Assembly (NCBI GenBank): GCA_963805705.1
Contig: CAWDVH010000001.1
Coordinates: 1,550,001-1,614,000, forward strand
Source: CAWDVH01 sp963805705
Lineage (GTDB): Bacteria > Actinomycetota > Actinomycetes > Streptosporangiales > Streptosporangiaceae
Length of the DNA: 64,000 nucleotides
Direction: 5' to 3'
Shown: positions 36,261-46,700 of the stretch, in pieces
How positions within the stretch are numbered: position 1 is the first letter of the stretch
Layout of the letters: each line of letters starts with the position of its first letter
Program-made: the position numbers and the translations under genes
Notes under the pieces: model-generated
The model's database searches: none
Told to the model about the DNA's origin: nothing
The model's input: the letters and a program-made list of their open reading frames with translations, nothing else

Positions 36261-36510
36261 CGTGCCTCCGGCACCTGGATCTGCGGGGCCGCTCCTGCAG
36301 CGGCGAACGGGATCCAGTATCCGCGTCGGGGATGTGAAGTCAAGGGCAGCCATGGTGCGGGTAATGATTTCACTTGGGCCGCCACACGTCGCCTGAGTAA
36401 TACTCAGATAAGGGATTAGTCCATCATTTCACCATGGTGATTTTCTGCCCCTGAATGCTGGGAATGGGAAATATCGGACTTCCCGCAGGTTTCCCCGTGA
36501 GCTGGCTCCG

Positions 36511-37236
36511 TCAGGCCATGAGCCGTCGCGTATAAAGCTCCTGGTAGAACGGCAGGTGATAATCCAGGTACCTGCTCAGTACCGGATGATGCTCGATGTC
36601 CATATCGCGCGGACCAGGGACGTCGCCGAATCCGGCGCTCGCGGCCACGGCGGCATGCCAGGGCCTGGACCGCTCCCACTCTGGCCGGTCAGATGGCGGC
36701 CAGGTGAGCGCTTCCGGCCTGAAATCGATGCCGACCCGTGTGCAGTACGCCTCAACTATGGCTGCAGGGCGGATGATTAGATCTCCTGAATCCACTACTA
36801 CTGGCTCGCGCCCGGTTAGGCGGGCCACTTCAGCAAATACTTCATACTGCGATTCGAAGCCAATCTTATGCAGCGCGGGATCCGGGTCAAGCGCATAACG
36901 GGAGGTAATGGTTTCGCGCGGGTGCCGTATCAGAAAAGTGTGCAGGGCGTCCGTGCTCATGAATTTCTTGTCGGCGAGCACTTCAGGGTATCGCTTGCCG
37001 GTGGTCTCCTTAACGAACACCGGGCTCTGATCCGCCAGTGACCGAAGCGCGGCGAGCAGCTCGGGCCCAGATCTGAGGCGGGCACCGCCGAGGTCCACAT
37101 GGCCGAATTCCGCCAGATAGGAGAAGGGCTCATGTACCGCGGTGAAATCGCCGCGCTCGGTCATCATCCGGAAGAAAGCTGTCGAGCGGCTGCGCGGCGC
37201 ACTCCAGAGCATCAGTATCAGGCTGCGCGCGGGCAT
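36511..37236 (-). CDS. Sulfotransferase-family protein
   Basis: 241 residues. The PAPS 5'-phosphosulfate loop lies at the N-terminus (LWSAPRSRSTAFFRMM) and the 3'-phosphate motif in FLIRHPRETITSRYAL. Transfers sulfate from PAPS to an unknown acceptor; relatives are often found in natural-product or lipid modification. The ATG at 37236 is chosen because GGGAAGGGG precedes it. 36261-36510 and 37237-37441 contain no further gene. Confidence 0.8.
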   Translation of the reverse strand: MPARSLILMLWSAPRSRSTAFFRMMTERGDFTAVHEPFSYLAEFGHVDLGGARLRSGPELLAALRSLADQSPVFVKETTGKRYPEVLADKKFMSTDALHTFLIRHPRETITSRYALDPDPALHKIGFESQYEVFAEVARLTGREPVVVDSGDLIIRPAAIVEAYCTRVGIDFRPEALTWPPSDRPEWERSRPWHAAVAASAGFGDVPGPRDMDIEHHPVLSRYLDYHLPFYQELYTRRLMA

Positions 37237-37465
37237 GGCGGAACCCCTTCCCACATGAGCATGGCATTAGACAGAGCCCGTGAGCACGACGCGCCGGGCC
37301 CGGATGAAATCCGGGAGCCGCCAGGTGCCGTCGAAGGCGGGTGCGCCGGGGCTCAGCAGCTGGGCGCGGCGGGTCTTGCGGGGCACGCCGCGAGCGCAGA
37401 TCTAGTAGCGTTTTTGTGACGTAGGTCCTAACGCTGCCTGCATGTGCCCTCGTACAATAGTGCTT

Positions 37466-38119
37466 ATGAGCATTAGCGCTACTAGGCGTCTTGGATCGAT
37501 GCCAGGGCAGCCTCCGGCGAACAAAGGCCGGACGTTCCCTCCCGAGCCGCTCACTGCCCAGGAAGCGCAGGCGCTCATCGCCGCGTGCAGTGCCGTCGCG
37601 CCGACCGGCATGCGCAACCGGGCCGCGCTCATCCTCATGTACCGAGGCGGCCTCAGGATGGCCGAGGTGCTGGCCCTCAAGGTCAGCGACGTCGACCCCG
37701 GATGCGGCACGGTCAGGGTGCTGCATGACAAGGGGAACCGGGCCCGCACCATAGGGCTGGACCCCGGCGCGATGGCCTCCGTGCAGAGGTGGGCCGAGCG
37801 CAGGAAGTCTCTCGGCATCAGGAACGAGGTGCTGGTCTGCACCTTGCAGGGCGGCCCGGTGAGCGACAAGTACATCCGGGCGCTCATGGCCCGCCTGGCC
37901 GCCGCTGCGGGCATCGAGAAGAGAGTCCACCCGCATGGCCTGCGCCACACGCACGCTGTCGAGCTCGCGGCCGAGGGCGTGCCGGTCAACGTGATCTCGC
38001 GCCAGCTCGGCCACGCGAACTCCGCGATCACGGCGCGGTACCTGGACCAGATTGCGCCGGCGCAGGTCATTGAGGCCATGCAGCAGCGGAACTGGACCGA
38101 GCCGGGGAGCAAGGCATGA
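37466..38119 (+). CDS. Tyrosine recombinase, catalytic domain only
   Basis: 217 residues. All catalytic residues are visible: Arg in GGLRMAEVLAL, Lys in LHDKGNRART, HGLRH (His/Arg), GHANSAIT (His/Trp position) and Tyr in ARYLDQI. The N-terminal core-binding domain of XerC/D or phage integrases is almost wholly missing (about 40 residues precede the catalytic fold). TACAAT at 37453-37458 ends seven bases before the ATG, suggesting a leaderless mRNA. Its stop overlaps the next gene (ATGA). No att repeat or tRNA is adjacent. Confidence 0.85.
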   Translation: MSISATRRLGSMPGQPPANKGRTFPPEPLTAQEAQALIAACSAVAPTGMRNRAALILMYRGGLRMAEVLALKVSDVDPGCGTVRVLHDKGNRARTIGLDPGAMASVQRWAERRKSLGIRNEVLVCTLQGGPVSDKYIRALMARLAAAAGIEKRVHPHGLRHTHAVELAAEGVPVNVISRQLGHANSAITARYLDQIAPAQVIEAMQQRNWTEPGSKA

Positions 38120-38424
38120 CCGCCGTGGCCAGGGTTGACCGGCTGGTCGCCTGGACGCCGGGCGGCCTGGACGACACGGCGTGGATCGGCGCGAAGCTCG
38201 CCGCGCACTCAGTACAGGTCTACCTGCGGGCCGCGCGGATCCTCGCCACCTCCCGGGATCTGCCGTGGCTGCTGCGGATCCTGTTCGTCGTCGGCCTTAT
38301 CCAGATCCCGGTCCTTCCCTTTGACGAGATTGCCTTGGCGATCGCCCTGCTCTGGCTCGCGCTGTGGCATCGGGACACGCTGCGAGGTGCGCTGAGGAAG
38401 GCGCGAGGAGACCAGGAACACTGA
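38116..38424 (+). CDS. Small membrane protein coupled to the recombinase
   Basis: 102 residues, translationally coupled to the recombinase by a four-base overlap. Amphipathic N-terminal half (AAHSVQVYLRAARILATSRD), then one or two hydrophobic helices (LLRILFVVGLIQIPVLPFDE, ALAIALLWLALWH) and a basic tail. Not recognised. Confidence 0.65.
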   Translation: MTAVARVDRLVAWTPGGLDDTAWIGAKLAAHSVQVYLRAARILATSRDLPWLLRILFVVGLIQIPVLPFDEIALAIALLWLALWHRDTLRGALRKARGDQEH

Positions 38425-38511
38425 TGGCGCCGGGCCGTCGGCTGGGAGAATGGGCTGGTGGAGAGCGGCAGACGCCTGGCGAGGGCAAGGAGGCGGACGA
38501 TCCCCCGAGCG

Positions 38512-41352
38512 CTATGGGTGGCGTTCAACGACGCGGGTGAGATCCACTCGGGACCTGATGTCCAGCTTGTCGAAGACATGACGTAGATGGGTGTTCACGG
38601 TATGGGGCGAAACGAACAACCTGTCGGCGATCCCCCGGTTGGTGCAGCCCGCAGCAGCGAGACGCGCGACCTCAAGCTCGGCGCCCGTGAGCGACTCCCA
38701 TCCATGGTTCGGGCGGTCCAGCGACTGGACCCGGCGCCGGATCCCGAGCTCGCGTAGCCGCTTCCGGGCTCTGGCCGCGTCGCGTGCGGCTCCGGTGTCG
38801 ATGCAGATCCGCAGAACGCGATCGAAGGCGTCCACCGCACCGCTGCGGTCACCGCCGGCCAGCCTGGCGCAACCCAGGTCCTCCAGCGCGGCCGCCAGCG
38901 CCATCGGCCGCGGGCAGGTGGCGAGAATCCCGGCGGCCTGTTCCAGGTCGTGTCTGGAGTCGTTGAGTAGGCCTCGGGTGTGCGCGGCGGCTCCTGCCAC
39001 GGACGGCACACCGGGATTGAGCTCGTATCTGCGCGCGGCGAGCTCGACGACGGCCTTCGCGAGTTCCTCATCGCCGGCGACGAGGGCCATTCGGACCAGC
39101 AGCGGATCGTCGGCGACCTCCACCGGAAAGAGCGGGAACAGCGACAGCCGTTCTGTCTCGCCGAGCGCGCACAGCCAGCGGTGCGCCTGGTCCGGGTCGC
39201 CGGATGTCATGGAATGAACGGCGAGGTACCACGCGGCCAGTCTGCGGACGACAGGAGCAGTCGTCGCGAGCATGACCCGGGCGATCTCGGCGACATCAGC
39301 GGCCCCGCGCTCATCCCCGATGTGGAGCTTGGTGCGGCCGAGCGCCACGACCGCCGCCGCGTCCAGGACCCCAACGATCAGATGCGCGTCGGCGAGGTGG
39401 AACCGGCCTTCCAGCACCGCATTAGCCTCCTCGAGCCGCCCGAGGTGGAGCAGGTGCCGGCCTTTCCACGTCTCGAAGACGTGGACTGCCCAGTTCTGCC
39501 GATCGCGCTGGGCGGAGGCCAGTCCATCCTCGGCAACTGCGATCGCCTCATCGACCCGGTCGAGAGCGGACAGCACCCACGAGCGATAACTATGGGTCAG
39601 GCGTTCCCGCGGATCGTCGAAACCGGCCAGCCGTTCGGGGTCCACACCACCGAGTAGCCGGAGTGAAAGCTCGAAGCGGCCGAGTTGGTATTCCATCGCC
39701 GAGCGGCCGATCTGGAAAAAGTACCGCGCCGCGAGGTCGGTGCTGGCGAACACGTTCGTGCGCACCTCGGCCTCGATGGCCAGACCCTCCTCGAGGCGGC
39801 CGGCGACCATCAGGTTATGAAACAGCGACGCCCACAGCCGTGCTCGCGTATCAGCTGACAGGCCAGCGAGAGACAGGGCCTGACGGGCGTTGTCGGCCCG
39901 GTCGTCGGCCGAGATGGCGAACATCGCCGCCAGGCTCAGCCGTACATCGGCTTCCTGTTCGGCGGGCAGGCTCTGCCGGAGGGCGTTATCGGCGAAGGCC
40001 CGCGCTTCCTTGCTGCGGCCCGCGGCAAACAGGGACACCGTTCGGCGGGCCACCAGCGGGCCACGCAGCGGGTGCCGTGACGGGGCCAATGACAGAGCCA
40101 CGCGCGCGATGTCTGCCGAGGCGCTGGGGTCAGTCATGCCGAGCGTTTCAGCGGCATCCGCGAGAGCACGGACAGCGGTGACGTCACCAGGCTCGGCACT
40201 CTCGGCCAACTGGGCAGCGACCTCGACGGGCAGGGCGCCGCCCGCTAGCAGAACGTCAGCCGCCTCACGGTCAAGGGCCCGGCGGACCGCGCCAGGTACC
40301 GCACTGCGGACCGCCTCCCTGGCCAGGTCGTGCTGGAAGGCGAGCCGGCCGCTGGCCTCGATGAAGATCCCGGCGTCGATGACCTCCCGAACAGGATCAA
40401 CAAGGTCGGCGACGGGAATGCGGGCCATCGCCGCGATCTGGTTGAGCGTGAACTGGCGAGCGAGAGAGGCGGCCACGGTCACGACCCGCTCGCCCGCAGG
40501 AGTGGTGCGCGACAGGCGCCGTCGCATGCTGTCCTCGAGCCGATGCGGCACCCGGTTCTGCACCAGTCTCGCCCGGCCATCGGCCACCGAGACCAGGTTC
40601 TCCTCCCGCAGGCCGGCGAGAAGATCAACAATGAGGAAGGGGTTGCCTTGCACGTCGGCCAGGGTCCGCAGGAGGTCACCTCCCGCCGGTGCCCCCAGTA
40701 CATCCGCCGCCACCTCCGCGACCGCCGAGGCATTCAGCGGCGTCAGGCGGATCGTCCCGGCTCCGGCGGTGGTCAGCTCGGCCAGCGCTCGGCGGATCTG
40801 CGGTGCGCCCTGGTTCGGCCGGACCGCGATCAGCCACGCGACCGGCAACGACGCGAGCCACTGCGTCAGCATGCGCAAGGCGAAGCCACATCCCGCATCC
40901 GCCCACTGCACGTCATCGAGGCACACCAGAAGCGGCTGCCGAAGCGCTGCGCGTTCCATCAGGGTCTGCACATCCTGGAGAAGCCAGAACGGCTCCTCGC
41001 GGGAGCCATCGCGCGATCCGAGTGCAGTCCGTTCGATCAGTGATTCGGCGCCACCGAACAACGCCTCCATGAGCACGGCCAGTTCGACGGAGCTGTGGCC
41101 TGGCTCCGCGGCACCCAGCCCGGTTCGGAACGAGAGCGTGCGGGCGGTCGCCCGTGCGGTGGCGAGCAGCCTCGTCTTGCCCAGGCCCGCGGCACCCTCA
41201 ATGATCGCGACGCCGCCCGCCCCGGCCCGGACACGCTCCAGAAGACCGGTGATCATATGCAACTGCTCGTCCCGCCCCCGGATCGGGGACGCGGTCCCGG
41301 TACCGCTCACGATTGAGCCGCCAGCGCCGGAAACCTGATTAGCGGAGATCAT
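38512..41352 (-). CDS. LuxR-family LAL regulator (ATPase + TPR-like + HTH)
   Basis: 946 residues. AAA/STAND ATPase with Walker A EGAAGLGKTRLLATA near residue 52 and Walker B LLVCLDDVQWADAG. A long helical/TPR-like middle follows, then a C-terminal LuxR HTH (LTGAELEVARLAAAGCTNRG, IADRLFVSPHTVNTHLRHVF). The ATG at 41352 follows a GGGGGGAGC ribosome site; a longer frame reaches 41412. Divergent from the hydrolase/tautomerase genes across a duplicated inverted repeat, its probable operator. Confidence 0.9.
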   Translation of the reverse strand: MISANQVSGAGGSIVSGTGTASPIRGRDEQLHMITGLLERVRAGAGGVAIIEGAAGLGKTRLLATARATARTLSFRTGLGAAEPGHSSVELAVLMEALFGGAESLIERTALGSRDGSREEPFWLLQDVQTLMERAALRQPLLVCLDDVQWADAGCGFALRMLTQWLASLPVAWLIAVRPNQGAPQIRRALAELTTAGAGTIRLTPLNASAVAEVAADVLGAPAGGDLLRTLADVQGNPFLIVDLLAGLREENLVSVADGRARLVQNRVPHRLEDSMRRRLSRTTPAGERVVTVAASLARQFTLNQIAAMARIPVADLVDPVREVIDAGIFIEASGRLAFQHDLAREAVRSAVPGAVRRALDREAADVLLAGGALPVEVAAQLAESAEPGDVTAVRALADAAETLGMTDPSASADIARVALSLAPSRHPLRGPLVARRTVSLFAAGRSKEARAFADNALRQSLPAEQEADVRLSLAAMFAISADDRADNARQALSLAGLSADTRARLWASLFHNLMVAGRLEEGLAIEAEVRTNVFASTDLAARYFFQIGRSAMEYQLGRFELSLRLLGGVDPERLAGFDDPRERLTHSYRSWVLSALDRVDEAIAVAEDGLASAQRDRQNWAVHVFETWKGRHLLHLGRLEEANAVLEGRFHLADAHLIVGVLDAAAVVALGRTKLHIGDERGAADVAEIARVMLATTAPVVRRLAAWYLAVHSMTSGDPDQAHRWLCALGETERLSLFPLFPVEVADDPLLVRMALVAGDEELAKAVVELAARRYELNPGVPSVAGAAAHTRGLLNDSRHDLEQAAGILATCPRPMALAAALEDLGCARLAGGDRSGAVDAFDRVLRICIDTGAARDAARARKRLRELGIRRRVQSLDRPNHGWESLTGAELEVARLAAAGCTNRGIADRLFVSPHTVNTHLRHVFDKLDIRSRVDLTRVVERHP

Positions 41353-41425
41353 CGTGAGCTCCCCCCGTCTGCGTGCCCCGAGGAGGTACGTGCACCGACG
41401 CATTACGAGCATATTCGTCGCAGCG

Positions 41426-41579
41426 GCACGAACGCATCACCACATGACCGACGATCACCTGACTCGCGCCCAGGGATCGCGAGTTGGTGCGACGCCCGGA
41501 GCCGGGGATGGCGGCACGAACACGTGACTAGATGACCGGTGATCATCTGGTGCGGCGTCTAGGGATCGCGTGTTCGTGC
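41426..41579. promoter_or_regulatory. Two tandem copies of a ~66-bp inverted-repeat element
   Basis: Copies at 41426-41490 and 41514-41579 (period 88) share long blocks (GCACGAAC, ATGACCG, AGGGATCGCG, GTGCGA). In the second copy the ends GCACGAACACG and CGTGTTCGTGC are perfect 11-base inverted arms; the first copy is a degraded version. Located between the LAL regulator and the hydrolase, where an activator site is expected. Confidence 0.6.
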
Positions 41580-41647
41580 GATGCCAGGAGGCCGGAGGCT
41601 GCCCTAGCGTGAATCCGTCGTCATGACATCTCGCTGGAGGAGCAGAC

Positions 41648-42328
41648 ATGCCAGCCAAGCCAAGCATCGTGTTCGCGCACGGACTCTGGGCCGACGGCTC
41701 GTGCTTCAGCAAGGTAATCCCCCCGCTTCAGGCCGAGGGATACCAGGTCATCGCCTCACAGCACGGCCTGGACTCACTCGAAGGTGACGTCGCGGCGGTA
41801 ACCCGCACGATAGGCCGGGTCAGCGGCCCGGTCCTGCTCGTCGGCCACTCCTACGGCGGCACCCTGATCACCGCTGCGGGCACCGATGACCGCGTCGCCG
41901 GACTGGTCTACATCGCCGCGCTCGCCCCTGACGAGACGGAGACCTCCCAGAGCCTGCAGGACCAGTTCCCCGCGACGGACGTCTTCAACTACATCGAGGT
42001 CGCCAACGGGCGCATCTGGCTGCTGCCGGAGGGAACCAGGGCGTTCGCGGGCGACCTCTCCGAACAGGAGCAGATGCTGGTCTGGGCGACCCAGATGGTA
42101 CCGGACGCGGGTCTGTTCAACGGCCAGGCCGACGGCACCGCCTGGCGCTCGAAGCCGAGCTGGTACATCGTGGCCAACAACGACCGCACCGTACATCCCG
42201 AGCTGGAGCGCTTCGTGGCGAAGCGTATGGGCGCCCACACCTACGACGTGGACAGCAGCCACGTCGCCATGCTGTCCCACCCTGACTTCGTTCTCGACGT
42301 CATCCGGACAGCCGCGAACTCCATCTGA
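41648..42328 (+). CDS. Alpha/beta hydrolase
   Basis: 226 residues of a small HNL/MES-like hydrolase family. IVFAHGLWADGSCF oxyanion region, nucleophile in LLVGHSYGGTLI, and C-terminal His in VDSSHVAMLSHPDFV. A GGAGGAG ribosome site precedes the ATG by six bases. First gene downstream of the duplicated operator-like region. Substrate unknown. Confidence 0.87.
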   Translation: MPAKPSIVFAHGLWADGSCFSKVIPPLQAEGYQVIASQHGLDSLEGDVAAVTRTIGRVSGPVLLVGHSYGGTLITAAGTDDRVAGLVYIAALAPDETETSQSLQDQFPATDVFNYIEVANGRIWLLPEGTRAFAGDLSEQEQMLVWATQMVPDAGLFNGQADGTAWRSKPSWYIVANNDRTVHPELERFVAKRMGAHTYDVDSSHVAMLSHPDFVLDVIRTAANSI

Positions 42329-42402
42329 ACCGGCGGCAGAAGCGCGATCGCTCCCTACCACGATGCGAACCTGTCTGCCCACATGCCAAAGGAGTGCCTG
42401 CC

Positions 42403-42870
42403 ATGCCCATGATCGACGTCTACGCGACGGCCGGGACATTCAGCGACCAGCACCAGCTCGCCGTGGATCTGGCGACCGCGGTCATGACCATCGAGCAAGT
42501 GCCGGACATCCCGATGTTCCGGCAGAACACCGCTGCCTTCATCCACGACCTGCCCCTGGGCAGCCTGTCCAACGTCGACGGCGACGCCAGCTACGTGCGG
42601 ATACAGGTCCTCACCAACGCAGGTGCGCTGGACCGCCACAAGCAACTGGCCGTAGTCGAGCGGCTGACCAGCATCGCCGCTGACGCCGCCGGCGACCCGG
42701 CGCTGGCCAGTCGGACGTGGGTGCTCCTCACTGAGGCACCCGACGGGGGCTGGGGGCTCGGCGGCCACGCGAACACCAACGATGAACTGGTGGCCGCCGC
42801 CCGGGCGCAGATAGCGAGCCTGCAGGCAAACCCGCAGACCGATGAATCAGCGCAGGCCGACGCTACGTGA
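42403..42870 (+). CDS. Tautomerase-superfamily protein (4-OT/MIF-like)
   Basis: 155 residues starting MPMIDVYATAGTF: Pro2 becomes the N-terminal catalytic proline after Met removal. The double-length chain suggests a fused pair of beta-alpha-beta units (second half RIQVLTNAGALDRHKQLAVV). AAAGGAG lies eight bases before the ATG; an earlier in-frame GTG would bury the proline and is rejected. Probably co-transcribed with the hydrolase. Confidence 0.82.
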   Translation: MPMIDVYATAGTFSDQHQLAVDLATAVMTIEQVPDIPMFRQNTAAFIHDLPLGSLSNVDGDASYVRIQVLTNAGALDRHKQLAVVERLTSIAADAAGDPALASRTWVLLTEAPDGGWGLGGHANTNDELVAAARAQIASLQANPQTDESAQADAT

Positions 42871-42933
42871 CCGCACCTCATCGGGCACGCGACGGGTAGG
42901 TTCACCTGCGACGTCTCTGCTACCTCTTGCTCC

Positions 42934-43143
42934 GTGTTCGCCTGGCTGGACAGAGCAGCGCGCCGCACTAACACTGCGTCCTTTGTATGGTGGTGTGCGC
43001 ATGTCGCCGGTCTCTTGGCCCTCGCGCTGATCACGTCTGCGCAAGGGGCGTGGTTCTGGACCATCGGTGCTGCCCTGGTCGCCAGTAGTTACACGGGCCA
43101 GGCCGTATTCAACAGGCGTTCTGGCCGATCGAGCCGGTCTTAG
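42934..43143 (+). CDS. Possible small two-helix membrane protein
   Basis: 69 codons from a GTG without a clear ribosome site. The product has a basic N-terminus, two hydrophobic stretches (VWWCAHVAGLLALALITSA, WFWTIGAALVASSYTGQAVF) and a basic Ser/Arg tail, so a membrane protein is plausible. Not recognised. The following 268 bases (43144-43411) hold no gene, only the promoter region of the peptidase pair. Confidence 0.4.
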   Translation: MFAWLDRAARRTNTASFVWWCAHVAGLLALALITSAQGAWFWTIGAALVASSYTGQAVFNRRSGRSSRS

Positions 43144-43411
43144 TCTGCGGCGTCGAGGAGCGGAAGCCGGACCGTCCGCCAGCGTCCATGCGAGGCCCTG
43201 GCGGGCGGGGGCTGGACATGTTTCCCGGGAGCGCTCATACTTTTAGCGCTTAACGTTTGGCGGGCACGCTACATATCCCCGAATTCCTGGAAATCGCTCA
43301 GGAGTTGAGGCGGGTACGGGTAATTCAGGGTCAGCGTATTTGGCGCTAATTAACCAGATTATCCGGATTTGCCCCAGGGGGCCTGGCTGCCCAATGCGGG
43401 AGGGGAGCGGA

Positions 43412-43753
43412 ATGGGCATGCCGGAAGATCAAGACCATGTCCTGCAGGTCCGGCTGGTTGCGCCGTCACCCCAGGCGTTCGTTACTGCGGTCGACGGCAT
43501 CGACATCGAATTTGGCTGCGCGGGCCCGCGCGTGCATTCGCCGGGCGGTGAGGTGACCGCCAACGTGCAGATCACGGCGGCCGGGCTCGAGGCGCTGAGA
43601 GAGCGCACGGGCCTGGTGCGGGCCGAGGTGCTCGGTGATCTCTCTGAGCGCCTCGCCCGGCGGCGGAGGCAGGTCGGGACCGGAAACAGGTTCGCCGACC
43701 CGAGCGTGCTCCCCACCGGGCTGGGCTCCCTCATCAGGGAGGACAAGCCGTGA
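43412..43753 (+). CDS. Small partner of the M14 peptidase, propeptide-like
   Basis: 113 residues from ATG 43412 behind GGGAGGGGAGCGG. Alternating strand and helix (DHVLQVRLVAPSPQAFVTAV, VTANVQITAAGLEALRERTG) and a conserved-looking end RRQVGTGNRFADPSVLPTGLG. The pattern resembles the ferredoxin-like propeptides of some M14/S8 peptidases, here as a separate protein. Its stop overlaps the peptidase start (GTGA), so they are made together. A chaperone or inhibitor role is inference. Confidence 0.6.
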   Translation: MGMPEDQDHVLQVRLVAPSPQAFVTAVDGIDIEFGCAGPRVHSPGGEVTANVQITAAGLEALRERTGLVRAEVLGDLSERLARRRRQVGTGNRFADPSVLPTGLGSLIREDKP

Positions 43754-46700
43754 CCTACCTGAACATCGACGAGGTCGAGTCGGCCATCGCGAACCTGGCC
43801 ACGGCCTATCCGGCCCTCTGCAGCCTCGTTCAGTTGCCCAGCGCCACGTTCGAGGGACGTATCTCCCACGCGCTCCGCATCTCCTCGGCACCTTCCGGTT
43901 CCGTGGACGCCATCGTGCTGCTCGGCGGGGTCCATGCCAGGGAGTGGGGCAGCTGCGAGATCCTGGTTAACGTTGCCACCGACCTCCTCAGGGCGTACGA
44001 CGCGGGGGCAGGCCTCTCCTACGGGGGAATGTCGATCTCCGCTGCCACTATTGCCCAGATCGTCGACCAGCGCGAGGTCGTCATCTACCCGCTGGCAAAT
44101 CCTGACGGCCGCGGGTACAGCCAGGCGAACGACCAGAACAACCCCAACGGCTGGCGAAAGAACCGAAATCCCGCGTCATCAGGTGGCAACCCCGCCGACA
44201 TAGGCGTGGACGTCAATAGGAATTACGATTTCCTCTGGGATTTCGCGGCGAAGTTTTCCCCATCCGCTATCGCCGGCAACGGGAACCTTGCGTCAGCGGA
44301 CCCGTCCAGCCTGGTATTTCATGGAACCGGGCCGTTCTCAGAGCCGGAGTCCGCCAATGTAAAATGGCTTGCAGACCAGTTTCCCCGGACCCGGTGGTTC
44401 GTCGACGTCCACAGTTACAGCCAGCTGATCCTGTACAGCTGGGGCGACGACAATGACCAGACCGCAGATGCCAGCCAGAACTTCCGGAACTCCGCTTTCG
44501 ACAGCTCCCGCGGGATTCCCGCGGGCCTGGCCGGCGGGTCTGCCTACGGTGAGTTCATGCCGGCGGCCGATCTGGCCATCGCCTCGAACCTGGCGGCTGG
44601 CATGCGCGACGCTATCGCCGCGGTGCGAGGCATCGAATACGAGGCGGAGCAATCGTTCGGGCTGTACGGCACTTCCGGCGCCAGCGACGACTACATGTTC
44701 AGCAGGAACTGGGTGAACCCTGGCCAGGGCAAGATCTACAGCTTTGTCATCGAATGGGGAACCGAGTTCCATCCCCTCTGGGCTGAGATGGAGCCGATCG
44801 TCGCAGACATCTCGGCTGGGCTCATCGAGTTCTGCGGGGCGACCCTCATACCGCCGTCCTGCTCCCTCGTGATCAACAAGGGAACGTTCGGCCAGGACGA
44901 GGTGGCGGCCCAGGCCTCCTGGCCTGCCTCCTACTGGCTCGAGGTGCAGGGATTCACCAACCAGGCGCTCGGATTCAGCCAGCCCGGCGATCTCAGCCAC
45001 CCGGATCCGGCGCCGGCTCTGGCTGTGACGATCGACGCTGGCCTGAATGCCAGCCTGACCGCCAGCCAGATCGCCGCCATCGCGGCCCACCTGCCCTCCG
45101 TTACGGTCCTGGACCCGCCCATACTGGCGGATGACCCGACCCTGGCCGAGGAACTGCAGACCTTCCTCTACCCCTACACCGTCTCGTTCCCTGGCAACCA
45201 GGCCTTCCAGGAGCTGAACGCGCACCAGGTGGCGGTCCTGACCCTGAACGCCACGCTGACCGTCGGCGGCGTCACCGTCCGTGCCACGGCACCCCTCGAG
45301 CTCGCCAAAGGCGAGAACCCCCGCTTCGAGGACACGAAACCAAGTTCCCCCCAGGAATACCCGACCTGGCTCAGCTACGACCTGCGGTTTTTCAAGGTCA
45401 CCCCGAACGCAGAGCACCAGATGTTCGGTGTACCGAATCCCGCGGATGCCACTGCGGCGTACGGCTACATCCAGCAGGTCCTCGACCAGCTGAACTCCGG
45501 GACCGTCACGAACGGCGACACGTTCGAAGACACCCTGCAGCAGGGTGAAGACCAGTCCGCGCTGGAGTTCCTGCCCGATGACGACGCGGGAAACCCCACC
45601 TTCAACTTTGCCGTGGCGCGGGTCCGGGTCCTGTCCAGCATCACGACCACGATCTCGCCGGTCCGGGTCTTCTTCCGGATGTTCAACGCGCAGAGCACCG
45701 TGTCGAGCTTCAACGAATCGACCACCTACCGCTGGGGGACCGATGGGGTGACTCCGGGCCACAAGATCCCGTTGCTCGGCGTCGAGGCGAACCAGTCGGG
45801 AGAGCTGGAGTGGGTCACCGTCCCGTGTTTCGCGCAGGAGCGGGTCAACTGGGACATCGCCACGGGCACCAACACCCCGGCCAGTATGCGCACCCAGCAT
45901 GACGACCACAACGCGCGGGACATCACCACATCCGCGGGCGTCGAGGTCGATACCTACTTCGGCTGCTGGCTCGACGTCAATCAGCAAGATCAGCGGTTCC
46001 TGGCCGCTGCGCCCCCTGCCGTCCCATCGCAGTGGGACGGCCCCTGGCCTGGGACGGCCTCGATCAACAGCCTGTTCGCCGTAGCCCCGCATCAGTGCCT
46101 GATCGCGGAGATCCGCTACGACGACACACCGGTCCCACCCGGGGCGACGACAGGGACCTCGGACAAGCTGGCGCAGCGCAATATCGCCTGGATCGACGGG
46201 CCCAACCCTGGCCAGGCCCCATCCCGGGTGATGCCGCACCCGTTCGAGGTGCGGGCATCGGCGGCTTCGGCCGCGAAGGTAGACGAGCTCCTGATCACGT
46301 GGGGCACCTCGCCCGCCGGCACCTCAGCGTCGATCTACCTGCCGGCGGTGAGCTCGGCCGATGTCATTGCGCTGGCCGACAGCATGTACCCCTCTCACCG
46401 CCTGACCGCTACCGACGCGCACACGGTCCAGTGCCTGGCCGGGGGAGCGACGCTGATCCCCGTGCCCAGGGGCGAAGGCCGGTACGCGGGCCTGATGTCG
46501 GTGGAGCTCCCGCCCGGGATCCGGCGCGGCGAGGTCTACGACATTGTCGTGCGCCAGGTCACGCAGGCCACGGCCGCCGCTCAGCACGAGCCAGCGGCGG
46601 CCAAGCGCGGGCCACTGGCGTGGCGTGAGGTACTGGGTACGTTCCAGTTCACGATCCCGATCAGCACCAGAGAACAGCTGCTCTACCCAGAAGAACGCCT

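Noticed and set aside
44338..46239. 633-codon open frame on the minus strand
   Set aside because: Antisense to the M14 peptidase; no ribosome site or recognisable domain.
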